A stretch of 64,000 bases of DNA from Flavobacteriales bacterium (GTDB taxonomy: Bacteria > Bacteroidota > Bacteroidia > CAIKAF01), in the NCBI GenBank assembly GCA_026418175.1, contig JAOABX010000004.1, positions 1-64,000 on the forward strand, read 5' to 3'. The translations under genes and the position numbers were made by a program. The notes beneath the pieces are model-generated. The model was not told the origin of the DNA, did no database searches, and saw nothing but the letters and a program-made list of their open reading frames with translations. Positions within the stretch are counted from its first letter, which is position 1. The number at the start of each line of letters is the position of its first letter. Shown piece after piece: positions 1 through 8,989 of this stretch.

Positions 1-1623
1 GTGTATGCCGGGGTACAGGATGCTTTGGTACAATGGTGGTATGGGCATAATGCAGTAGCATTTTTCTTAACAACTCCTTATTTGGGATTGATGTATTATT
101 TCCTTGTAAAAGCTGCTAATCGGCCGGTGTATTCCTATAAACTATCTATTATACATTTTTGGACATTGATTTTTATATACATCTGGGCTGGGCCACATCA
201 CTTGCTTTACACAGCATTGCCAGGTTGGGCACAAGCGTTGGGAACAATTTTTTCTGTAATGCTTATTGCTCCATCATGGGGTGGTATGGTGAATGGATTA
301 CTCACATTACGAGGTGCGTGGGATAGGGTTCGCGAAGAGCCAGTATTAAAATTCTTTGTAGTAGCGGTAACCGCTTATGGTATGGCCACGTTTGAAGGCC
401 CCATGCTTTCATTAAAGAATGTAAATGCTATTAGCCATTATACCGATTGGACGATTGCTCATGCTCATGTGGGGGCTCTTGGATGGAATGGTTTCCTCAC
501 GTTTGGTATGCTGTATTGGTTAGTTCCTAAAATGTGGGGCACACAACTGTATTCAAAAAAATTAGCCAACGCACATTTTTGGATTGGTACTTTAGGTATT
601 ATTTTCTATGCATTGCCTATGTATGTGGCTGCTCTAACACAAGCGCTGATGTGGAAAGAGTTTAATGCAGATGGATTGCTTCAATATCCTAACTTTCTTC
701 AAACCGTAAAACAAATCATACCCATGTATATTCTTCGGAGTATAGGTGGAACGCTTTATTTACTGGGAGTATTTGTTATGATATATAACTTGATCAAAAC
801 GGCTCAATTGGGTAAATTCGTTGCAAACGAAGAAGCCGAAGCCCCAGCGCTGGCAAAAGCCACGCATACCGAAGGCCGCGAATTCTGGCACCGGCCACTG
901 GAGCGCAAGCCGGTTTTATTTACAGGATTAGCTGTTATTGCAATTCTTATAGGTGGAATAATTGAATTTATACCTACGTTCTTGATTAAATCAAATATTC
1001 CAACCATAGCAAGTGTAAAACCCCTAACAGCATTGGAACTGGAAGGTCGTGATATTTATATTCGTGAAGGATGTTACAATTGTCATTCGCAAATGATACG
1101 TCCTTTCCGTTCAGAAACAGAACGTTACGGGGAATATTCTAAAGCCGGAGAGTTTGTGTATGATCATCCTTTCCAGTGGGGGTCTAAGCGTACCGGCCCT
1201 GATTTGGCCAGACAAGGAGGTAAAAATCCTGATTCGTGGCACTTCCTTCACATGTATGATCCAACGCTTACTTCAGCAGGTTCAATTATGCCGTCTTATA
1301 AATGGATGATTACAGATGATTTAAATACATCTGACTTGAAATCAAAAATTAAAGCACTTCGTGCAGTAGGTGTTCCTTATCCGGATGGGTATGAAGATCA
1401 GGCTGAAGAAGATTTAAAACGTCAGGCCAAAGACATTGCTGAAAATTTGATGCAGGATAAAAAAGTGCAGCAAATTACTACCATGGAAGGAATAACCAAT
1501 CTTGAAAATAAAGAAATAGTTGCCATGATTGCTTACATGCAACGCTTGGGACGCGATATTAGTGGTGATACCACAAGTCATAAATATTTACCTGTATTAT
1601 CTGTAAAAACTGAAAATGAATAG
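1..1623 (+). CDS. ccoNO: cbb3 cytochrome c oxidase fused subunit I/II (CcoN-CcoO), 5' partial
   Basis: This is the terminal oxidase core that reduces O2 at the inner membrane. The frame is open at base 1, so the N-terminus lies outside the window and the GTG at base 1 need not be the start. Residues 1 to about 270 are the polytopic CcoN part: a His-His pair at 66-67 (probable CuB ligands) and HAH at 154-156 in a segment typical of the haem b/b3 ligand helix. After a linker rich in Glu and Ala, a new membrane helix (about 305-325) leads into the CcoO cytochrome c domain with the haem c motif CYNCH at 358-362. CcoN and CcoO are separate proteins in Proteobacteria; the fusion is known in Bacteroidota. 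ccoQ follows 2 bases after the stop. Confidence 0.95.
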   Translation: MYAGVQDALVQWWYGHNAVAFFLTTPYLGLMYYFLVKAANRPVYSYKLSIIHFWTLIFIYIWAGPHHLLYTALPGWAQALGTIFSVMLIAPSWGGMVNGLLTLRGAWDRVREEPVLKFFVVAVTAYGMATFEGPMLSLKNVNAISHYTDWTIAHAHVGALGWNGFLTFGMLYWLVPKMWGTQLYSKKLANAHFWIGTLGIIFYALPMYVAALTQALMWKEFNADGLLQYPNFLQTVKQIIPMYILRSIGGTLYLLGVFVMIYNLIKTAQLGKFVANEEAEAPALAKATHTEGREFWHRPLERKPVLFTGLAVIAILIGGIIEFIPTFLIKSNIPTIASVKPLTALELEGRDIYIREGCYNCHSQMIRPFRSETERYGEYSKAGEFVYDHPFQWGSKRTGPDLARQGGKNPDSWHFLHMYDPTLTSAGSIMPSYKWMITDDLNTSDLKSKIKALRAVGVPYPDGYEDQAEEDLKRQAKDIAENLMQDKKVQQITTMEGITNLENKEIVAMIAYMQRLGRDISGDTTSHKYLPVLSVKTENE

Positions 1624-1625
1624 TT

Positions 1626-1799
1626 ATGTATAAAGAAGTTGCACAACATATTCCTAATGTTTCTATCTATCCGGTAATATCTTTAGTAATTTTCTTTAGC
1701 TTCTTTTTAATTCTATTGCTGGTAGTAATCACGAAAGATAAAAAGGTTATAGACATTTTGAAGCATTTACCAATTGATGATCAAAAAACCAAACAATAA
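1626..1799 (+). CDS. ccoQ: small cbb3 oxidase subunit CcoQ-like, 57 aa
   Basis: A short reading frame begins with ATG two bases after the ccoNO stop and ends eight bases before ccoP. It encodes one strong membrane helix (about residues 16-36, rich in Val, Ile, Phe, Leu) followed by a charged tail with several Lys and Asp. Size, single-helix topology and position between ccoO and ccoP all fit CcoQ/FixQ, a non-catalytic subunit that stabilises the complex. Sequence similarity alone is too little to prove the family; the call rests mostly on operon position. Confidence 0.75.
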   Translation: MYKEVAQHIPNVSIYPVISLVIFFSFFLILLLVVITKDKKVIDILKHLPIDDQKTKQ

Positions 1800-1807
1800 G
1801 ATTAGCT

Positions 1808-2758
1808 ATGAAACGAATATCATATAAATACATTCTTGCGTTAATTGCAATCATATTTTCTCAAACAAAAGTTTGGGCTCAGGAGGTTGCTGTTACTACC
1901 ACTCAACCATCTCAAGGAATTACCATGCATGATTTTGTAAATATGATTTTGATTGTGCTGGTTGCCTTGCTTTTTATGCTGGTGGTTTACCAGTTAATTC
2001 TCATTCGACAACAGATTAAACGATTACGTAGGGAAGTAATTCCGGGTGCAGCGAATGAGCCTTTGCAAGAAACAAGTTTCTTTGAAGAAATAAAGCAAAA
2101 ACTATCGGGTTTGAAACCGATGGAAATGGAAAAAGATTTGATTATGCAAGGGCATGAATACGACGGAATTCAGGAATTAAGTAATGAAATGCCACCTTGG
2201 CTTCGATATTTTTTCCTTTTAACCATCGGATTTGGAATAGTTTATTTTGTGTATTATACAGTATTAGAAATTGGAGATACACAGATTGAAGAATATGAAA
2301 AAGAAATGGCTGCAGCCCAGTTACTCAAAGAAGAACGTATGAAATTAGCTGCAAATAGCATTGATGAAAATAATGCAGTATTGATGCTGGCAGAAATGGA
2401 TTTATTGGAAGGGAAGCGTATTTATGGTGAAAATTGTGCTACCTGTCATGGTGAATTGGGGGGGGGAGGTGCTGGCCCCAATCTTACTGATGAATACTGG
2501 ATTCATGGAGGAGGAATCAAGAATGTATTTAAAACCATCAAATACGGCTATATTCAAAAGGGAATGGCTCCTTGGCAGGATAAACTAACTCCGTTACAAA
2601 TACAAAAAGTTTCGAGCTACGTTTTATCACTACAAGGTACAAATCCACCTAACGCCTTGCCTCCAGCCGGTGAAAAGTGGGTGGAGGGGGCAGATGTTGC
2701 AACGGATACTACTAAACAAAGTACTATAGCTTCATTTGATACTTTGTCAGCTAAATAA
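1808..2758 (+). CDS. ccoP: cbb3 cytochrome c oxidase subunit III (CcoP), mono-haem
   Basis: This subunit passes electrons to the oxidase. Visible parts are an N-terminal hydrophobic segment (1-25, ending VWAQ, signal-like), a second membrane helix near 45-65, the CcoP N-terminal domain with the WLRYFF segment and its membrane helix near 137-160, then one cytochrome c domain with CATCHG at 210-215 and a downstream Met ligand region (KGMAPW). Proteobacterial CcoP usually has two haem c sites; only one is seen here, and there is an extra N-terminal helix, both consistent with Bacteroidota forms. A G9 run at 2458-2466 encodes the Gly stretch after the haem motif and is in frame. ccoG begins 6 bases downstream. 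Confidence 0.93.
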   Translation: MKRISYKYILALIAIIFSQTKVWAQEVAVTTTQPSQGITMHDFVNMILIVLVALLFMLVVYQLILIRQQIKRLRREVIPGAANEPLQETSFFEEIKQKLSGLKPMEMEKDLIMQGHEYDGIQELSNEMPPWLRYFFLLTIGFGIVYFVYYTVLEIGDTQIEEYEKEMAAAQLLKEERMKLAANSIDENNAVLMLAEMDLLEGKRIYGENCATCHGELGGGGAGPNLTDEYWIHGGGIKNVFKTIKYGYIQKGMAPWQDKLTPLQIQKVSSYVLSLQGTNPPNALPPAGEKWVEGADVATDTTKQSTIASFDTLSAK

Positions 2759-2764
2759 TTATTG

Positions 2765-4165
2765 ATGGAACATTCAGAATCGTTTCGGGATCATATTCCT
2801 TATGAAGATGAACGCGGAAAGCGTAAATGGATTTATCCTAAAAAGCCTTCCGGGAAGTTTCATAGGTATAGAATTATTGTTACTTCGATACTATTAACGA
2901 TTCTTTTTGTAACGCCGTTTATTAAAATTAACAACCATCCCTTTTTTTTGCTGAATGTATTTGAACGCAAATTTGTAATATTAGGCAATGTTTTTTGGCC
3001 TCAAGACACGCATTTACTCATTCTTTTATTGCTTACATTTTTTGTTTTTGTGATTTTATTCACAGCCATTTTTGGTAGGGTATGGTGTGGTTGGGCTTGT
3101 CCTCAAACACTTTTTATGGAAATGGTATTCCGAAAAATTGAATACCTCATTGAAGGCGATGCCAATCAACAGCGCAAGTTGTCTAAGCAGCCATGGAACG
3201 CTGAAAAAATTTGGAAGCGAGGTCTGAAACATTTTCTTTTTGCTGTAATATCCATTTTAATTGGCCATACAGTAATGGCGTATCTCATTGGAATTGATAA
3301 AACAATAGAGATTGTAAGTCAGCCTCCTTCTAAACATCTTGCCGGATTTATTGGATTGGCAGTTTTTTCAACTATTTTTTATTTGGTTTTTTCCGTTGTA
3401 AGAGAACATGCTTGTACGTTTATTTGTCCCTATGGTCGTTTACAAAGTGTATTAATCAATCGTGAAACCATGGTGGTTGCATATGATTATATACGTGGTG
3501 AACCTCGTGGTAAGTTGACTAAAAATGCTACAGAACAAGTAAAAGGAGATTGTGTGGATTGTGGTTTGTGTGTACAAGTTTGCCCTACGGGTATTGATAT
3601 TCGCAATGGTACACAAATGGAATGTGTGAATTGTACAGCATGTATTGATGCTTGTGATGAAGTAATGGATAAAATTAACAAGCCTCGTGGACTCATTCGT
3701 ATAGATTCATTAAACGGAATAGTTGATGGAGTAAAAAAGAAAAAATTGAATGCTCGTACTATTGCCTATTCCATTGTGCTTTTGCTTCTTGTAGGTGTGT
3801 TTTTTATAATGGTTTTTACACGAACAGATATTGAAGCTACTATAGTACGCGCCAGTGGCCAGTTGTATCAGGAGTTGCCGGATAATAAAATTTCTAATCT
3901 TTATAATATTCAAGTTGTAAATAAAACATTTGAAACCAAGGAACTTAGTTTTCGATTGACTAATATAGAAGGAGAAATAAAGATGGTTGGAGGGAAAAAT
4001 CAGTTCTCATTGGCAAGTCAGGATATGTTGCAGGAAGTAATGATTATTGAAATTCCTAAATCGCAAATTAAATCATTAAAAACAAAATTGATAATTGAGG
4101 TGGTTTCAGACGGAAAAGTATTAGAACGTGTAAGAACCACTTTTTTAGGGCCACAAGCTATTTAA
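2765..4165 (+). CDS. ccoG: cytochrome c oxidase accessory protein CcoG (FixG/RdxA), polyferredoxin
   Basis: CcoG is a membrane iron-sulfur protein implicated in copper handling during cbb3 assembly. The 466-residue protein has several membrane helices, a CGWACPQT motif in the N-terminal half (about 110-118), CTFICPYGR in the middle, and two CxxCxxCxxxC-type clusters near residues 263-305 (CVDCGLCVQVCP and CVNCTACIDAC). The C-terminal third is an immunoglobulin-like FixG domain after a last helix. The frame could open at TTG 2762, but the ATG at 2765 directly follows it and gives the expected MEHSESFRDH start. It lies 6 bases after ccoP. Confidence 0.93.
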   Translation: MEHSESFRDHIPYEDERGKRKWIYPKKPSGKFHRYRIIVTSILLTILFVTPFIKINNHPFFLLNVFERKFVILGNVFWPQDTHLLILLLLTFFVFVILFTAIFGRVWCGWACPQTLFMEMVFRKIEYLIEGDANQQRKLSKQPWNAEKIWKRGLKHFLFAVISILIGHTVMAYLIGIDKTIEIVSQPPSKHLAGFIGLAVFSTIFYLVFSVVREHACTFICPYGRLQSVLINRETMVVAYDYIRGEPRGKLTKNATEQVKGDCVDCGLCVQVCPTGIDIRNGTQMECVNCTACIDACDEVMDKINKPRGLIRIDSLNGIVDGVKKKKLNARTIAYSIVLLLLVGVFFIMVFTRTDIEATIVRASGQLYQELPDNKISNLYNIQVVNKTFETKELSFRLTNIEGEIKMVGGKNQFSLASQDMLQEVMIIEIPKSQIKSLKTKLIIEVVSDGKVLERVRTTFLGPQAI

Positions 4166-4187
4166 TAAAAAATAAATTTCATCATAT

Positions 4188-4631
4188 ATGAACTGGGGTA
4201 AAGGTATAACAATTACCATAATTTTGTTTGTTTCATTTATAATGTACTTGGTTTTTACCTGCATGAAACAAACAGATATAAATTTGGTTTCTGCAGATTA
4301 CTACGAGCAAGAAGTTGCTTATCAACAAGTAATCGATAAGAAAAATAATTTGGAAAAACTTGGTGGAAAACCTGTTGTTTCTGTTTTGTCCCCTCATCAA
4401 TTAGTAGTAGATATGTCGGAGTTGTCTTCGTGGGATCATTCGGAAGGAAATATCTATATGTTTCGTCCGTCTAATCCTTCGCTCGATCAACAATTCAACC
4501 TTTCATTAGATCAAAATGGGAAACAGGTTTTAACTATGAATCAACTTGCTTCCGGTAAATGGATCGCCAAAATTAGCTGGAGCCGGCTTGGAACTGAGTA
4601 TTATTATGAACAAACGGTGATGGTGCCCTAA
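4188..4631 (+). CDS. ccoH: FixH family protein (CcoH)
   Basis: The 147-residue protein has one N-terminal membrane helix (about 5-27) and a periplasmic domain containing the SADYYEQEVAYQ segment, which is characteristic of FixH/CcoH near its membrane anchor. FixH is needed for maturation or stability of the cbb3 complex. The gene follows ccoG after 22 bases and its TAA stop shares its final A (4631) with the ATG of the next gene, indicating translational coupling. Confidence 0.88.
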   Translation: MNWGKGITITIILFVSFIMYLVFTCMKQTDINLVSADYYEQEVAYQQVIDKKNNLEKLGGKPVVSVLSPHQLVVDMSELSSWDHSEGNIYMFRPSNPSLDQQFNLSLDQNGKQVLTMNQLASGKWIAKISWSRLGTEYYYEQTVMVP

Positions 4632-5320
4632 TGGTCTTTTTAGCATTCGGTATCGGTTTAATGAGTAGTTTTCATTGTTTGGGCATGTGTGGTCCTATTG
4701 CCATGGCTGCTCCTGTGATAACTACTAACGGATTTACTGAAATGCTGAGTCGTTTAGCTTACAATTTAGGTAGGATTTTTTCATATTCCATCATTGGATT
4801 ATTGATGGGTTTATTAGGTAATGTGGTATTGATTTCAGGAATTCAACAATCAATATCCATTATCAGTGGGGTATTTATTTTACTGTCATTAATTCCTTTT
4901 TTTAATATTGAACATATCGTTGGAAACAATGTATTTCATTTCTTTCAAAAAATTCGAAGACCCTTTCAACAGTTGTTCAAACAAAAAAAACTTTCATCAG
5001 TATTTATGTTAGGGTTATTAAATGGTTTTATACCATGTGGCATGGTTTATATGGCTGCTGCCGGAGCTTTTGCCGGAGCTACTTTCATCAACGGAATGAT
5101 TTTTATGATTTTTTTTGGTTTAGGAACCTTGCCTATGTTGTATTTAGCTTCCGCAGGCTTTCAGGTAGCTGGACCTGTTTTTCGCAGTAAAATAAAAAAT
5201 TTAATGCCTGTATTAGTTGGGCTTATCGGCATACTTTTTATACTCAGAGGGCTTAATCTCGGTATTCCGGTTATCAGTCCTAAGTTTGCAGTTTCAAACG
5301 AAATAACTACTTGTGAGTAA
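4631..5320 (+). CDS. sulfite exporter TauE/SafE family protein (cbb3-operon membrane protein)
   Basis: This 229-residue protein has about six hydrophobic helices and begins with a segment containing SSFHCLGMCGP, a Cys/His-bearing motif seen in the cytochrome-biogenesis-like branch of TauE/SafE proteins. A second copy-like motif, NGFIPCGMVY, appears near residue 136. These paired Cys-containing helices suggest metal or thiol transport or transfer; members found in cbb3 operons are inferred to help copper supply, but I see nothing that proves the substrate. It overlaps the FixH stop by one base and is the last gene of the operon. Its end overlaps the convergent YkgJ gene by 14 bases. Confidence 0.8.
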   Translation: MVFLAFGIGLMSSFHCLGMCGPIAMAAPVITTNGFTEMLSRLAYNLGRIFSYSIIGLLMGLLGNVVLISGIQQSISIISGVFILLSLIPFFNIEHIVGNNVFHFFQKIRRPFQQLFKQKKLSSVFMLGLLNGFIPCGMVYMAAAGAFAGATFINGMIFMIFFGLGTLPMLYLASAGFQVAGPVFRSKIKNLMPVLVGLIGILFILRGLNLGIPVISPKFAVSNEITTCE

Positions 5321-5834
5321 CAGAATGCCCCGTTATTTTTTCAAACATCAATTCTACCATCTTTAACGTTGCGGGACAATATTCCATGTTGGTTTCAAAA
5401 ACTCCCCGTTGGTCTAACCATCTAGAATGTTTTATATGTGGAAACCCCTTGCAGTCATATGGACGTACTTCGTAAATAGTACACAAATTATCTTTGCCTA
5501 AAAACTGACAGGGGCGTTTTTTATTTATCCAGGCCATCCCATCTTCATCTTTTTCTAGATATTTGGTAATGAAATCTTGCCTACTCATATTCAAATAGGT
5601 TGCAACCCGTTTAATGTCTGCTTGGGTAAACGTTGGTGTCATTTTTTTACAGCAGTTAGCACAACGTGTGCAGTCAATTTCTTTCCAAACATCATTGCTG
5701 GTTTTGTTTACTAAAGTTCGAAGGCCTTTAATTTTTCTTCGATGTATGTTTTTGATAAATGGCCCTAATATCTTTTTCTTTTTTTTGTATTCAGCATGAA
5801 ATGCTTTGATGTTAAAGTCTTGTTTTTTTTTCAT
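5307..5834 (-). CDS. YkgJ family cysteine cluster protein
   Basis: The protein contains the Zn/Fe-binding Cys cluster of the YkgJ family: CTRCANCCKK (about residues 53-62), then a CQFL...LCTIYEVRPYDCKGFP segment and a last Cys near YCPATL. The function of the family is not established. The frame runs open upstream to 5927, but that extension reads through the antisense of the Gly-rich tail of the neighbouring TPM gene and is a low-complexity Arg run; the ATG at 5834 (MKKKQDFNIK) is therefore chosen, giving 175 residues. It lies downstream of the TPM gene, overlapping nothing with this start, and its 3' end overlaps the cbb3-operon SafE gene. Confidence 0.85.
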   Translation of the reverse strand: MKKKQDFNIKAFHAEYKKKKKILGPFIKNIHRRKIKGLRTLVNKTSNDVWKEIDCTRCANCCKKMTPTFTQADIKRVATYLNMSRQDFITKYLEKDEDGMAWINKKRPCQFLGKDNLCTIYEVRPYDCKGFPHIKHSRWLDQRGVFETNMEYCPATLKMVELMFEKITGHSVTHK

Positions 5835-5860
5835 GAAATTTTGAAATAACTTATAGTATT

Positions 5861-6742
5861 TTACCACCGCCCGGAAGCTCCGCCTCCTCCTGAAAATCCT
5901 CCGCCTCCTGAAAATCCTCCCCCCCAACTACTTCCACTACCAGATGACCATCCACCACCTCCCCAACTTCCACCTCCCCAGCCACGGGTACCTTTACTTT
6001 GTGGCATATCAACTTTTTTGCTAAATATTCTTCGGAAAATGAATATACCCGCTAATACAGCAACAACTATCCAATTTAATGGATTGGGAACGATAAAAAT
6101 ACTCATTAGCAACACAGGAAGTAAAAACATAAAACTGCATCCTAATCCGATTACACCTTTTACATTAACAAAAGTAAATGAGATGAATAAGAAAATAAGC
6201 ATTATTGCTAAAATGCCTAAAAAATCTTCTGATGATTTAAAATTACTACTACCAATAGGCTCATAAGTGCCTGCTATGGCTTCTAAAATACTTTGCACTC
6301 CATGCAATACTCCTTGGTCAAAATTACCTTTTTTAAACTCAGGAATAATAACGTGGTCTATAATATCTGCCGATTCCAAATCTGTTAGGTATGCTTCTAG
6401 CCCATACCCCACTTCAATGCGAACGGCTCGGTCTTCTTTAGCAATTAATAAAAGCACACCATTATCTCTCCCTTTTTGCCCAATTTTCCAGGTGTTGAAT
6501 ACACGGTTTGAAAATTCTTCAAGCGATCCACCTTCTAATGAGTTTACTGTTAACACCACTACCTGATTAGATGTACTGTCCTGATGGGCACGCAATAATG
6601 TAGTGATGGTATTTTCTGTTTTTTCAGAAAGCATATTAGCATTATCAACTACCCATTGGCCATTATGTTTGGGGACCTCTTGAGAAAAGGCAAACAAGCA
6701 GGAGTAAAGAACGAAGTAGCCGGTATAAAGTATTTTTTTCAT
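5861..6742 (-). CDS. TPM domain-containing secreted/membrane protein (YgcG family)
   Basis: A signal peptide (1-20, ending AFSQ) is followed by a TPM domain (about 25-160) with the typical TSNQVVVLTV and RDNGVLLLIAKEDRAVRIEVGYG-type strands, shortened here to key pieces. Two or three membrane helices occupy about 180-240. The tail is a Gly/Ser/Trp-rich repeat ending GASGRW; its DNA includes an imperfect 18-bp tandem repeat near 5884-5918. TPM proteins are linked to membrane protein quality control and in some bacteria to electron-transfer or phosphatase activity, but the role here is unknown. It overlaps the upstream TPM gene in an ATGA stop/start, so the two are co-translated. Confidence 0.88.
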   Translation of the reverse strand: MKKILYTGYFVLYSCLFAFSQEVPKHNGQWVVDNANMLSEKTENTITTLLRAHQDSTSNQVVVLTVNSLEGGSLEEFSNRVFNTWKIGQKGRDNGVLLLIAKEDRAVRIEVGYGLEAYLTDLESADIIDHVIIPEFKKGNFDQGVLHGVQSILEAIAGTYEPIGSSNFKSSEDFLGILAIMLIFLFISFTFVNVKGVIGLGCSFMFLLPVLLMSIFIVPNPLNWIVVAVLAGIFIFRRIFSKKVDMPQSKGTRGWGGGSWGGGGWSSGSGSSWGGGFSGGGGFSGGGGASGRW

Positions 6743-7407
6743 AGCCTGTTTTGTCTTAAATGATCTGGTATTTCGTTTGTATCATCCGGTGTTTTTTCAA
6801 ACCCATATTTTAGTAGTAAGTCACGGCTTTTTTCTATACCGGCTAAAAATGCTTCACATCGGTTACCTTTTTTTAATTGTTGAATCATTGCATCTGCAAT
6901 TTCAGCCCATTCATCCTGATTAATCTTTTGGTTAATGCCAGTGTCTCCAAGTATTTCTACTTCATGTTCAAACAAGCTTACAAAAAGTAAAATTCCGGTT
7001 CGTTGTCTTGTATTAAATACTTCATATTCTAAAAAAGTTTGACGGGCTAATGCATCTACACAATAGTTCATCCGACTGGTACTAACAAAAAAATATTTTA
7101 TAAATGGAAAAAATTGAACCAGCATCACTCCAATAAAACCACCCAATAATGAAGCACCTAAGAAGTAAATCGCATCTCTAAGTAAAAAAAACTCTCCCCA
7201 ACCCATCCATTCATCAACAAGCAAGATGATACATGCACTAAGAATAAAACCTGATATAAAAGCTTTCAGCCTGGCTTCGGGATAGGTGTCGCTTTGTTTT
7301 ACAAATACCGGAACAATTTCACCTGAAATTTTAGTCTCTGCTTCTTTTACCGCTGCTTCAATTCGGTTTTGTTCTTCGTGCGAAAAAAAATGATCAGTAC
7401 TTTTCAT
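6739..7407 (-). CDS. TPM domain-containing membrane protein
   Basis: The protein has an N-terminal segment SHEEQNRIEAAVKEAE leading to ETKISGEIVPVFV, two membrane helices (about 45-95), and a C-terminal TPM region with QRTGILLFVSLFEHEVEILGD. It resembles COG3762-type membrane TPM proteins that usually pair with a YgcG-type gene, as here. The frame opens at 7518, but the first 37 codons lie inside the upstream barrel gene and are not TPM-like, so the ATG at 7407 (MKSTDHFF) is preferred, giving 222 residues. A lemA gene, the frequent third member of this cluster, is not present next to it. Confidence 0.85.
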   Translation of the reverse strand: MKSTDHFFSHEEQNRIEAAVKEAETKISGEIVPVFVKQSDTYPEARLKAFISGFILSACIILLVDEWMGWGEFFLLRDAIYFLGASLLGGFIGVMLVQFFPFIKYFFVSTSRMNYCVDALARQTFLEYEVFNTRQRTGILLFVSLFEHEVEILGDTGINQKINQDEWAEIADAMIQQLKKGNRCEAFLAGIEKSRDLLLKYGFEKTPDDTNEIPDHLRQNRL

Positions 7408-7475
7408 GCAGATGTATTTTCTAAACGAATATACATAAACATCTGCTCTGCTTGTTTTAAAATTACGACAAATGT

Positions 7476-8987
7476 TTAGAAGTGGAATCCAAAGGTAATT
7501 ACTATGTTGTGATTCCAATAGGTGATAAGCGCCGGATTAAGCGCCGGAAAATCTCGATTTATAAATTGTTTTCCCCCTCCCATGGATAACACATAAGCGG
7601 CATCAATGCTTAACCATTTTTTATTTCTAAATCCTACACCTACTGAAACATGATGTACACTAGCATCTATATCTACATTTCTGTTAAATGGATTCATTTG
7701 GTATTGATATCCGCCTCTTATTCGAAAAGGGTCTAATCGTACTTCAGCTCCAAATTTAATGTTGTGTGTTATTGCATATGATGAATCAATAAATGCATTG
7801 GCACTGCTGAAAAATCCGGTAGCAGGACGAAGGGTTATAGCTGAATAATCAATCAATTCATATTCCAGTCCAATAGCTGCATGTTTTAAAATAATGAACC
7901 CTGCCGAAGCCTGAAAACGCCAGGGGGAAGTTAGGTCATATTCAAATTTTCCAACAGGCGAATTGGCATTAAAACTTCCAAATGAAAGCGATGTTTTCAT
8001 TTGATTAACATACGTTTCATTCATATTGTACCATGTAGGTGTATGAATAGAAACACCTGCTCTGAACCAGTTGAGCGGACGGTATATAAAACCCAGTTTT
8101 AAATTAATTCCCAGTCCGCTAACATCTAAGTTTTCAGTAAAAGCCAGCGAATTGAATGTTGTATGTATATTATTTACATCCAGTTCTTCATATACCTGCG
8201 TAAGTTTATAAGTAAGCGTATTGACGGAAATGTTTGCACCTATAAAAAATTTATTGCTAAAATTGGCAGAGGCAGCTAAAGCTATTTCTCCTATCGAACC
8301 TCGACTGTTTATTAAACGTGTCATTCGTTTGTTTAATGATGCATTGGGCCCTAAAGATTCATAATTGGTTAATCCTCCAACCGTATCTATGAGCCAAGAG
8401 TTAAAAGCCAGTTGAGAACTGAATGGATCAAGATTCGAAGGCGCCAAGCCCTGAGAACGCTGTACCATAATGTCAGCCAATGTATATTGAGAATCATCAC
8501 CTTCAAAGTACAAGCTTCGATTAAAATTATTGATTCGATTGTATCCGATTGCAAAGTTCAGAAACTGCAATCCGGTTTTTTCTGATCGGTTAGTTCTTCT
8601 ACTGTAAACCAGACCAATATTTCCAAAATTAAAATTGAATTTATCGTCATCAAAATTTTGAAGTTGGTAGTTTGCTTGATTTCTTGCAAGGTATAATGAG
8701 GGGCTAAGCGTTAGCTCAGAATTTCTATAAAAGCCTATGCCGGCAGGATTATTTGATATGCATGAAAATTCATTTCCTAAGGCCCCCATAGCACCGCCCA
8801 TTCCAATAAACCGTGCGCTTCCTGATTGTTGTATCATGGAAAATTTAAGGGCTTCGCTTTCATATTGTGCATTTAAAGGCTGGGAAAAGGTGAAAAAAAG
8901 ATTTATCGGTAAATAAAAAGGGAACTGCCTGATCATCGTAGAAATCAGGCAGAAAATATATTTTAATGTATTTTTTTGATGGGGCAT
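7476..8987 (-). CDS. outer membrane beta-barrel protein, OmpP1/FadL-like
   Basis: The 503-residue frame has a long hydrophobic N-terminus ending QPLNAQ (cleavage near 40) and then the segment SARFIGMGGAMGALGNEFSC with ISNNPAGIGFY, which is the hallmark N-terminal plug motif of OmpP1/FadL/TodX-like proteins in Bacteroidota. The rest is alternating hydrophobic/polar strands ending in a terminal aromatic (FGFHF), typical of an outer-membrane barrel. An internal ATG at 8936 would give a more normal signal peptide; the ATG at 8987 sits two bases after the upstream lipoprotein stop and is kept. Cargo is unknown. Confidence 0.85.
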   Translation of the reverse strand: MPHQKNTLKYIFCLISTMIRQFPFYLPINLFFTFSQPLNAQYESEALKFSMIQQSGSARFIGMGGAMGALGNEFSCISNNPAGIGFYRNSELTLSPSLYLARNQANYQLQNFDDDKFNFNFGNIGLVYSRRTNRSEKTGLQFLNFAIGYNRINNFNRSLYFEGDDSQYTLADIMVQRSQGLAPSNLDPFSSQLAFNSWLIDTVGGLTNYESLGPNASLNKRMTRLINSRGSIGEIALAASANFSNKFFIGANISVNTLTYKLTQVYEELDVNNIHTTFNSLAFTENLDVSGLGINLKLGFIYRPLNWFRAGVSIHTPTWYNMNETYVNQMKTSLSFGSFNANSPVGKFEYDLTSPWRFQASAGFIILKHAAIGLEYELIDYSAITLRPATGFFSSANAFIDSSYAITHNIKFGAEVRLDPFRIRGGYQYQMNPFNRNVDIDASVHHVSVGVGFRNKKWLSIDAAYVLSMGGGKQFINRDFPALNPALITYWNHNIVITFGFHF

Positions 8988-8989
8988 TG

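Noticed and set aside
804-1007. Minus-strand frames inside ccoNO and similar shadow frames throughout
   Set aside because: They lie inside strongly coding genes on the other strand and have no motif or conserved start.
2458-2466. G9 run in ccoP as another frameshift
   Set aside because: The frame is intact across it and the reading GELGGGGAGPNL is normal for the domain.
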